NCBI GenBank assembly: GCA_004299555.1
Contig: SCQU01000016.1
Location: forward strand, 1 to 63,862
DNA length: 63,862 bases
DNA from: Rhodanobacteraceae bacterium
GTDB lineage: Bacteria; Pseudomonadota; Gammaproteobacteria; Xanthomonadales; Rhodanobacteraceae
Direction of reading: 5' to 3'
The notes under the pieces: model-generated
What the model saw: only the letters and a program-made list of their open reading frames with translations
What the model was told of the DNA's origin: nothing
The model's database searches: none
Position numbers and translations under genes: made by a program
Part shown: positions 8,692 through 16,203 of the stretch, in pieces
Layout: each line of letters starts with the position of its first letter
Numbering within the stretch: the stretch's first letter is position 1

Positions 8692-11135
8692 CGACGCTGG
8701 CGGCCGAGGCCAGCGGCCTGCACCCCTGGCGCGAAGAACCTGGTTCGCGCGACGGACTGCGCCGCGTGCGCGCCCATATTTCCGGGCTGCATTGCTCGTT
8801 GTGTACCGGCACGATCGAGAAGGCACTGGGGCGGCGGCCTGGCGTAACGCAGGTGGCGGTCAGCCTGACGCACGAGCAGGCGCTGGTCGAGTATGACCCC
8901 AAGCTCAGCGACGCCGCTGCGCTGATGCACACGCTCACCGCCATCGGCTACACCATCTCGGACCCGCGCAAGGTCGAACCGTTCGAAGCGCAGGAGCGCG
9001 CGCTGGTCCGTGAACGCTGGCGGTTTCTCGCCGCGCTCGGCATGAGCATCGCCTCGATGGGGTTTATCGGCTACCCGGTTAACAGCGCATGGTTTCCGCT
9101 CTGCATGTTTTCCCTGGTGAGCCTGGTGGCATTTTCCTTCGTGGTCTTGCGTGGGCTTGGCTTGCGCTCGGCGCTGATCGGCACCGCTGCGATGGCAGTG
9201 ATGGGCGCCGGCATTTATGTCTTGAAGCTCCGCGGCGCGTTTGGCCCTGCCATCCCTTGGATTACGGGGCTACTCGCGCTCACCCTCATATTCGGCCTCG
9301 GGATCCACATCGTGCGCAGGGCCGCACAAGCACTGCGGCGCGGCATCCTCAACCAGCATGTGCTGGTCGAGTCGGGCGCCTTTGCGGGGCTAACCGGGGG
9401 GGTCATCGGACTGGTATTCCATCCGCATGATTATCCTACAGCGGCTTTTTTTGCCGTTGCGGTCATGGTGATGAGCTACCACATCTTTTCCGAGTGGCTG
9501 TCCTTGATCGTCAAGACCCGCAGCTCGCAAGCGGTGAAAAAATTGCTCGACCTGCAGCCCGAGACCGCTCGAGTGCTGCGCAACGGGCGCGAGGAAGAAG
9601 TGCGCATCGAAGAGGTGCGGGTGGGTGACCGGGTACGTATCCGCCCCGGCGAGCGGATTCCGGTAGACGGACAGGTCGTCGAAGGCCGCTCGGCTGTCGA
9701 CGAATCGCTGATCACCGGCGAGCCGTTGCCGGTGGAAAAGATCGTCGGCAACACCGTCGCCGGGGGCGCCATCAATGGGTCCGGCACGCTGCTCGTACGG
9801 GTGACAGCCATCGGCGAGGAGAGCTTTCTGCGGCAGGTGATTCGCAGCGTCGAGGATGCCCGCGCGCTCAAGCCGGGTTTGCTGCATATCGTAGACCGTG
9901 TGCTGCGCGTTTACACGCCCACGGTGCTTGCCGTCGCGGCAGTCGCGTTCATCGCTTGGCTCATTGGACCGGTGCTTTTGGGTTACCCGCCGGATATCCA
10001 GCGCGCCGCGTTCGCAGGCCTGTCCGTGCTGGTGATGGGCTATCCGTGCGCGGTAGGCATTTCGGCACCGCTGTCGATCGTGCGCGGTGCGGCCGATGCC
10101 GCCGAGCGCGGCGTTCTGATGCGTACCGGCGAAGCCTTCGAAGGATTGCGCCGCGTCACCACGGTCGTATTCGACAAAACCGGTACGCTCACCGAAGGCA
10201 AGCCGATGCTGCGCGAGATCGAGCCGTGTGGCGTCGATCGCGACACGCTGCTCGGTCTTGCCGCGGCGGTGGAAGCAGCGTCCGAGCACCCGCTGGCGCA
10301 GGCGGTCGTCAAGACCGCATTTGACGCGGGTGTGGACGTCCCGGCGGTCGATGATTTCGAGGCAGTGGCTGGCAAGGGCGTGATCGCGCGTTTGCACCAT
10401 CAGGAAGTGATCGCCGGCAGTCCGGCTTTTCTTGTCGAGCGCGGTATTGATCTTGCGCCAGTGGCGGATGCCATCAACCGCTTGGAAGAAAGTGGGCGGA
10501 CCGCGATCGCTCTCGGCCGCGACGGCCAGCTGCTTGGCGTGCTGGCCTTCGGCGACGCACTGCGTGCGGATGCGGCTGCGACGGTACAGCGCTTGCGCAC
10601 TGCGGGCGTGCGGGTCGCGTTGTTGACCGGCGACAACGAACGCGCGGCCAGACGCATGGCGGCCTTGGCTAGCATCGACGAGATTTACGCCGGCGTGCTG
10701 CCGGAACGCAAGGCGGAAACGATCCGCCAGCTCCAAACCCAGGCGCGCGTCGCGATGGTCGGCGACGGCGTCAACGACGCACCGGCGCTGATGCAGGCCG
10801 ACGTCGGCATCGCGATGGGCAGCGGCACCGATATTGCCATCGACTCCGCCGACGTCATCATTCTCAACACCCGCCTCGCGGGCGTGCTCGACGCGTACGA
10901 CATCAGCCGCCGCGGCTATCGCAAGATGCTTCAAAACATCACGCTGGCGTTCCTGTTCAACGGGATTGGTATTCCCCTCGCAACGACCGGTCTGATCTAT
11001 CCCGTCTGGGGCATGGTGGCAATGGCTGCGAGTGTCACGGCAATCTTCATCAACTCGCTGTGGGGCCACGGCAACTACTTCTTTGAAGCGGTCAAAGGAG
11101 TTGGCGGAACGCGTGCTGCGGTTGCCGAGACGTGA
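8688..11135 (+). CDS. Heavy-metal P1B-type ATPase with YPC motif
   Basis: An 815-aa metal-exporting P-type ATPase. An N-terminal HMA domain has HCSLC (Cys 36 and 39). The actuator shows [14 protein letters not shown], the phosphorylation site is DKTGT (Asp496), the nucleotide domain has SEHPLA and the hinge [10 protein letters not shown]. The metal-site motif in the sixth helix is YPC (452-454), not CPC; helix 7 has FN instead of YN and helix 8 keeps [13 protein letters not shown]. The substrate set may therefore differ from CopA. It is coupled to the upstream chaperone and followed by an HMA mini-protein and CcdA. Confidence 0.93.
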   Translation: MTTLAAEASGLHPWREEPGSRDGLRRVRAHISGLHCSLCTGTIEKALGRRPGVTQVAVSLTHEQALVEYDPKLSDAAALMHTLTAIGYTISDPRKVEPFEAQERALVRERWRFLAALGMSIASMGFIGYPVNSAWFPLCMFSLVSLVAFSFVVLRGLGLRSALIGTAAMAVMGAGIYVLKLRGAFGPAIPWITGLLALTLIFGLGIHIVRRAAQALRRGILNQHVLVESGAFAGLTGGVIGLVFHPHDYPTAAFFAVAVMVMSYHIFSEWLSLIVKTRSSQAVKKLLDLQPETARVLRNGREEEVRIEEVRVGDRVRIRPGERIPVDGQVVEGRSAVDESLITGEPLPVEKIVGNTVAGGAINGSGTLLVRVTAIGEESFLRQVIRSVEDARALKPGLLHIVDRVLRVYTPTVLAVAAVAFIAWLIGPVLLGYPPDIQRAAFAGLSVLVMGYPCAVGISAPLSIVRGAADAAERGVLMRTGEAFEGLRRVTTVVFDKTGTLTEGKPMLREIEPCGVDRDTLLGLAAAVEAASEHPLAQAVVKTAFDAGVDVPAVDDFEAVAGKGVIARLHHQEVIAGSPAFLVERGIDLAPVADAINRLEESGRTAIALGRDGQLLGVLAFGDALRADAAATVQRLRTAGVRVALLTGDNERAARRMAALASIDEIYAGVLPERKAETIRQLQTQARVAMVGDGVNDAPALMQADVGIAMGSGTDIAIDSADVIILNTRLAGVLDAYDISRRGYRKMLQNITLAFLFNGIGIPLATTGLIYPVWGMVAMAASVTAIFINSLWGHGNYFFEAVKGVGGTRAAVAET

Positions 11136-11188
11136 TCGAAGCAACCACGATAGTTCGTCATCCATCAACAATCAGTGAGAGTGCGATC

Positions 11189-11311
11189 ATGTTCAAATCT
11201 GCTGCATTCAAGGTAGTCCGCGATCAGCGACTGCATTGCTCAAGTTGCAAACAGCGCGTGATCCGTATCGTCAAGAACCTGATGGGTGCCCGCAAGGACC
11301 AGCCGGCATGA
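11189..11311 (+). CDS. 40-aa HMA-like mini-protein (HCSSC)
   Basis: A short frame, MFKSAAFKVVRDQRLHCSSC then KQRVIRIVKNLMGARKDQPA, keeps only the first strand, CxxC loop and first helix of an HMA domain. Its TGA overlaps the ccdA ATG (ATGA), and a GAGAGTG ribosome site precedes it, so translation and coupling look real. It may bind soft metal and pass it to or from CcdA, or be a shortened chaperone used mainly to couple translation. Confidence 0.6.
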   Translation: MFKSAAFKVVRDQRLHCSSCKQRVIRIVKNLMGARKDQPA

Positions 11312-12177
11312 ATGCCCGCGAGGCGGAGGCCCTTGGCAAGCACGGACCGGGTTTCACCCACGTTGCCCTGACGCTGGCCGTACTGCTCGCGCTGTTTGCC
11401 GGCGGCTATTGGGTGTATCACCTCGTGGGCGGGCTGCTGTTCCGCGCCCAGGGTGCGCCGATCGTGCCGCCGGACCTCGTGCTGGCCGCCGCCGTCCTGG
11501 GCGGGGCCGCATCGTTCTTTTCCCCTTGCAGTCTCGTCATCACGCCGTCGTTCCTGGTGTATTTCGTGGACCGGGACGCCGGACAGCAGGCCCCAGGGGA
11601 CCGCAGGCTCTTGCACGCGTCCCTGTTGATTGCGGTCGGGATCATTGGCTTTTACGCGGCAGCCGCGATCCTGGTGAGCACCCTCGGCGCCGTGGTCTAC
11701 AACTTCCTCATTTATCTGCTTCCCATTGTCGGGTTGATATTCATCGCGCTCGGAGCCATCGTGGTGCTCGGCCGCAGCGCCGTGTTGGCCGGCGTGGCGC
11801 GTCACTTGCCGGGAAGACGCCGATACGAACAGATGCTGGACGGCGGAATGCGTGGGCGGCGGCGCGACTTCGTCGCCTTCGGAGTGGCCTACGGCGCTGC
11901 GTCGCACAGCTGCACGTTGCCGATCTTCATGGGGATCATCCTGCTGCCGCTGGCCGCCGGCATTTACTGGTTGGCCGGCCTCGCGGTGCTGGTGTACGGG
12001 GTGGCACTCGCCAGCATGATGCTGTGCATGCTGGTGCTCGGCCAGCCGACGGTGTTGGCCGCGCGACGCTTTGCAGGGCGCTACCTGCAGTACGCCATGG
12101 GCATCTTGTTTCTCGGAACCGGCGGCTACCTTGTGTACTATTTCCTGCTCAACTACGGTTTGACGTTCGCCACCTGA
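11308..12177 (+). CDS. ccdA: CcdA/DsbD-type membrane thiol transporter
   Basis: A 289-aa membrane protein of the CcdA/DsbD transmembrane family, which carries reducing equivalents from cytoplasmic thioredoxin across the inner membrane. The two conserved Cys are in FFSPCSLVITPSFLVYFV and ASHSCTLPIFMG. The ATG at 11308 overlaps the HMA mini-protein stop. In this setting it may feed the periplasmic redoxin at 1-267 or keep the cupredoxin and oxidase cysteines reduced for copper loading. Its last codons are repeated at 20847-20897. Confidence 0.85.
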   Translation: MNAREAEALGKHGPGFTHVALTLAVLLALFAGGYWVYHLVGGLLFRAQGAPIVPPDLVLAAAVLGGAASFFSPCSLVITPSFLVYFVDRDAGQQAPGDRRLLHASLLIAVGIIGFYAAAAILVSTLGAVVYNFLIYLLPIVGLIFIALGAIVVLGRSAVLAGVARHLPGRRRYEQMLDGGMRGRRRDFVAFGVAYGAASHSCTLPIFMGIILLPLAAGIYWLAGLAVLVYGVALASMMLCMLVLGQPTVLAARRFAGRYLQYAMGILFLGTGGYLVYYFLLNYGLTFAT

Positions 12178-12193
12178 TGAGAGGTCACGTTCG

Positions 12194-12634
12194 ATGCGTT
12201 CTGATCACTCGCGCAACCCGCGCCGCGTGGCCCCGGCCTTACTGGCAGCCTGCGTGATGCTGCTGGGAGCCGCGCTGCCGGCCTTGGCCGGTGACGCCCC
12301 AGCAACCGCAGTCGGGCGCGCAGCGAGCCCCGCCGCGACAGCGCCGTTACCGGTGTTCGAGCTAGTCGAAGGCGCCAAAGGCTCACCCTATCAGTACACG
12401 CCGAGGTCGCTGACTATCCCCGCGGGCCGGAAGGTGGCTCTCAAGATTACGGACCACATCGGCGGCTGCGCCTTGGTCACTGATTTCCCCCATTTGGGGC
12501 CGAACAGCAGCACCGTGCAAGCCAGGGTTCCGGTGGGGCAAACGCGGACCGTGGTTATTCGCGCGCCCAAGCCCGGGCATTACCGTTACCACTGCTCGGA
12601 AAACATGTACTTCGGCGTCATCGTCGCGAAATGA
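12194..12634 (+). CDS. Exported cupredoxin-domain protein (copy 1)
   Basis: A 146-aa protein with a signal peptide ending ALPALAGDA, then a single cupredoxin beta-barrel. The potential copper ligands are HIGGCALVTDF and HYRYHCSENMYFG, like the one-domain cupredoxins whose Cys-x-x-x-Met replaces the usual His-rich loop. It starts 16 bp after ccdA. It probably binds copper in the periplasm and passes it to the oxidase-like protein downstream. A close copy lies at 20912. Confidence 0.85.
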   Translation: MRSDHSRNPRRVAPALLAACVMLLGAALPALAGDAPATAVGRAASPAATAPLPVFELVEGAKGSPYQYTPRSLTIPAGRKVALKITDHIGGCALVTDFPHLGPNSSTVQARVPVGQTRTVVIRAPKPGHYRYHCSENMYFGVIVAK

Positions 12635-12677
12635 CGAAGCGCCCGGCACACCGACTGCCGCAATCGGTGAAGGTCGG

Positions 12678-12783
12678 CTAGAGCGTGAACTTCACGCCAT
12701 ACCCGAAGGTTGCACCCAGCACGGTGCGGTGTTCAAGCCCGTCAAATGAACCCGGCGAAGGGGACAGGGCGATCGCAACGAGA
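12678..12783 (-). pseudogene. C-terminal fragment of an outer-membrane beta-barrel protein
   Basis: On the minus strand a frame ending in TAG at 12680-12678 encodes FDGLEHRTVLGATFGYGVKF then TL. This is a typical last beta-strand of an outer-membrane porin or transporter, ending in a hydrophobic residue. Nothing upstream continues the gene; the oxidase signal-peptide region is there instead. It looks like a scrap left by rearrangement. The call rests on a short stretch. Confidence 0.35.
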
Positions 12784-14573
12784 CATCCTACCACTCGCCG
12801 CGACTTTCTGCGTTACGCCGGCATCGGCTCGGCTGCGCTGCTGTTCGGGCTCCCGAAACTGGGTGCCGTGGCGATTCCAACAAAAACGGGTTCGAGCCGG
12901 ATGTCTGGCTCGCGCTGAGTGCCGCCCCCGAAGCCATTGCCTTGCGCTCGGGACCTGCCACCCGTGTGTGGACTTACCGTGCACGCGTACTCAAGGGCGA
13001 TCCGGCGAGCGTCGCGGCGTGGTCCGGCGGCTATCTCGGACCGATTCTGCACGCCCGGCGCTGCGAGAAAGTGCGCGTCGATTTCGTCAACCACCTCGAT
13101 GAACCCAGCATCGTCAACTGGCACGGGTTGCACGTGCCGGCCAACATGCTGGGTTTTCCACGCTACGAAGTTGGCCCCGGCGGTCGCTACCGCTACGAAT
13201 TCGAGATCCGCAACCGCGCAGGCACGTATTGGTATCACGCGTTTCCGGCTCGCTATACGCCTGAACAGGTGTATTTCGGGCTCGCCGGCTTGCTCGTAGT
13301 CAGCGATAAGGAAGAACAGGCGCTGCCCCTGCCGCGGGACGAATATGACGTGCCGGTGGTGATCCAGGACCGTGACTGGGGCGACGACAACGAGTTCCAT
13401 TACCCCTTGGGCGTCGGTCCCAACGCTGCACATCAACCTGCCGGCGGAGGCGCCGCAGCAAGCGAACGGAATGGAATGATGGGCGGCGGAATGATGTCAG
13501 GCGGAATGATGGGCGGCGGAAAGATGAGCCGCGGCGCGATGATGGGCGGCCAAGGCATGATGTCCGGCGGCATGCGCGACATGATGACGTGCGTGATGGG
13601 GTTTTTCGGTGATGCCATCCTCGTCAATGGTCACCCGCATGCCGAGCTCAACGTGGCCACGCACGCCTACCGCCTGCGGGTGCTGAACGCATCCAACTCC
13701 AGTACCTACAAACTCGCGTGGCAGGATGGCAGACCGCTGACGGTGATCGCGACCGGCGGCGGTTTGCTCGAACAGCCGCTACGCAAGGACTACGTCATGC
13801 TGACGCCCGGCCAGCGCGTCGAGCTGTGGGAAGATTTCAGCGAGGATGCAGTGGGCACGCAGCGCGTGCTCGTCAGCCTCGCGTTTCAAGGCTCGATGGG
13901 CATGATGGGTGGCGGCATGATAGGCGAGATGGGCCGCATGATGAACGGCTCGTCCTTGCCCGATGGCGCGCGGTTTCCGATCCTCACGGTTGCCGTGAAC
14001 CGCAAGGCGAACGAACGGTTCGAGCTGCCGCAGCGCCTCTCCACCATCACCCGGCTGCGCGCCGAAGACGCCATCAACCGCGCTGGTCCCCGGGTCTTCA
14101 ACGTCAGCATGGAACACATGCGCTGGGGCTTCAACGGCTCGAGCTATCACATGGATCAGGTGTCATCGAATGAGATCGTGAAGCGCGGCACCACCGAAGT
14201 CTGGGAGTTCCGCAACAACATGATGATGGCCCACGCCATCCACCTGCACGGTCTGCAGTTCCAGATCCTGGAACGCAGCAACCGTCCCGGAAACGATGGT
14301 GTCGCCGACGGCCAGGTCGACGAGGGTTGGCACGATACGTTCCTGATGATGCCGAACGAGCGCGTCAAGATCATCATGCGGTTTGCCGATTTCACGGGCA
14401 CCTACGCGTATCAGTGCCACATGCTGGAGCACGCGGCCGATGGGCTGATGCGAAATTATCGGGTCACCGCACAACACCGCATTGGGCGTGTCGCGCCAAT
14501 GCGTCCACCGTCAACAACGACCGTCACTTTTCTCCCGCACGGCGCCCAGTGGGTAGCGCGCAGCGGCTCATGA
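12685..14573 (+). CDS. Multicopper-oxidase-like protein, frameshifted after the Tat signal, trinuclear centre incomplete
   Basis: The frame starting before 12800 carries a Tat signal (TRRDFLRYAGIGSAALLFG). The mature protein runs in another frame from about 12879 (NGFEPDVWLALSAAP) to 14573. One missing base near 12880 explains the break, and the true start codon is unclear. Type-1 copper ligands are intact (first His of HAIHLHG at 14232; Cys, His and Met of CHMLEHAADGLM). Trinuclear-centre ligands are replaced: NWHG for HWHG (13116), YHAF for YHPH (13233) and QCH for HCH (14412). A Met-rich insert (repeats of MMGGG/MMSGG, about 13477-13600) suggests Cu(I) binding. It may act as a copper-binding or electron-transfer protein rather than an O2 reductase. 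Confidence 0.82.
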
Positions 14574-14582
14574 GCTGATCCG

Positions 14583-14846
14583 GTGATCTGCGGCCAAAGC
14601 ACCTGGCCAACGCCAGCGTCGCGTTCAATGGCTTCCAGCACAGCCGTCAGCGTTGATCGGAATGCTGGTCAACGATTGCCAACGTACTCACTACGGTCCA
14701 TGAACACCGCACAGCGCCTGGGTTTTCGCTTACGCAAAGTGGGAGAGCTATTGCATCTGACGGCTATACACATTGCTGGGGGAACTCATAAGGGCCTAGA
14801 CGCGCCGTCGGCCCACATGCGCAGCGGAGTGTATGTGCACGCGTGA
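14583..14846 (+). pseudogene. Fragment of a MerR-family regulator
   Basis: The frame contains YSLRSMNTAQRLGFRLRKVG followed by ELLHL. This matches the second half of a MerR DNA-binding region; compare RLRFIKQAQTLGFSLNEVSD in merR at 2651. The first helix-turn-helix and the metal loop are missing. It lies just after the oxidase gene and is probably the remains of that cluster's own regulator. The match is short. Confidence 0.4.
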
Positions 14847-14847
14847 T

Positions 14848-16203
14848 TCACGGTTGCGTCACGTTCCGACTGCGACGACGTTGGAAAGCTGTCCATAGAA
14901 GATAGGCCGGAATGCCTGCCAGCACGACCATCAGACTCGATAGCGTCGACCAGTGCTGCGTAAAGGCCGCGTTGCTGATCACTGCCAGTGCCGCGAGCAC
15001 GAACAGTGCCGGGATGATCGGATAACCGATGGCGCGATAGGGGCGCGGGCGGTGCGGGTGTCTGCGGCGCAGTACGAACAGCCCCACAATACACAGCGCC
15101 TGGAACGGCCACACGCCCAGCACGTACGCTTCGGCGAGCTGAGTGAAGTTGCGCGCCAGCACATACGCGAGAGTGATGACCGTGATGAGCGCGATGGCGA
15201 TGTAAGGTGTCGCGTAACGGGGGTGGACGCGACCCACGGAATGGAAGAACAGTCCATCTTCAGCCATGGCGTAGAACACGCGCGGCGTCGACAGGGTACT
15301 GCTGGTCAGGCTGCCGAAGATCGACAGCATTACGAGGGCGCTCACCAGTGACGCACCGGCACGGCCGAGGATCGCGCGCGCGGCATCAGCCGCCACCGCG
15401 GTGGATAGGGCGACTCTGCTCAATGGCAACGCGCGCACGTAGGCGGCATTGACCAGCAGATACACGGACATGACCACCAGCACACCGCCGATGAGGGCAA
15501 GCGGCAGATTCCGGTGCGGCTGGCGAACTTCTCCCGCGACCGCCGTGATGCTGTCCCAGCCACCGTAGGCCCACAGCACCACAAGCAATCCGAGCGCGAT
15601 GCCCGACCACTGCGGTGTCCCGATGGGCTCCATCGCGAGCGGGTTCAGCGTCCCGCCCGGCGCAAGGATGAAAATCACGAGTGCGAGGGCAACGATGGCC
15701 AAGACCTTCGCCGTCGCGGAAGCATTTTGGACGGCTGCACCGAGTTTGACGGAGCGATAATTCGCCAGTCCCACCAGCAGAATGAGTAGCGCGGCAACAA
15801 TGTGCTGTGTAATTACCGACATTGGCAGAAATGTCTGTAGATACTCCGCGAACATCAGACCATCGGCGGCGCCTGCGGCGGGCGTCGTCAGCAGGATCAT
15901 CCAGCCATATAAAAAAGCAAGTGGGCGGCCATACGCTTCGCGCAGGTAGACGTAGGGTCCACCTGCTGCCGGGTACATCACGGCGAGCTCTGCCATCGAC
16001 AGCGCGCCGCACAGTACGATCACGCCGCCGAGTACCCAGACGACGGTGATGCCTGCCAGGTTGCCGGCGTCCGCGGCGATCGGTGAGGAGACCCGGAAGA
16101 TGCCACTGCCGATGACCGTGCCAACAACCAGCGCCATACCTGTGAAGGCGCCAAATCGGCGGGACAGCGGGGCCTGCAAGTCGTGGGTTGCTCGAAGATT
16201 CAC
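14848..16203 (-). CDS. APC-superfamily amino-acid permease
   Basis: A 451-aa inner-membrane permease with about twelve helices. The amino-acid-polyamine-organocation signature is present at the start (ALVVGTVIGSGIFRVSSPIA) with AAGGPYVYLREAYGRPLAFL in helix 3. The GTG at 16203 is chosen because GTGA overlaps the stop of the TonB receptor gene and removes a non-homologous N-terminal stretch. The coupling suggests that an amino acid or peptide product entering through the receptor is carried on by this permease. Confidence 0.88.
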   Translation of the reverse strand: MNLRATHDLQAPLSRRFGAFTGMALVVGTVIGSGIFRVSSPIAADAGNLAGITVVWVLGGVIVLCGALSMAELAVMYPAAGGPYVYLREAYGRPLAFLYGWMILLTTPAAGAADGLMFAEYLQTFLPMSVITQHIVAALLILLVGLANYRSVKLGAAVQNASATAKVLAIVALALVIFILAPGGTLNPLAMEPIGTPQWSGIALGLLVVLWAYGGWDSITAVAGEVRQPHRNLPLALIGGVLVVMSVYLLVNAAYVRALPLSRVALSTAVAADAARAILGRAGASLVSALVMLSIFGSLTSSTLSTPRVFYAMAEDGLFFHSVGRVHPRYATPYIAIALITVITLAYVLARNFTQLAEAYVLGVWPFQALCIVGLFVLRRRHPHRPRPYRAIGYPIIPALFVLAALAVISNAAFTQHWSTLSSLMVVLAGIPAYLLWTAFQRRRSRNVTQP

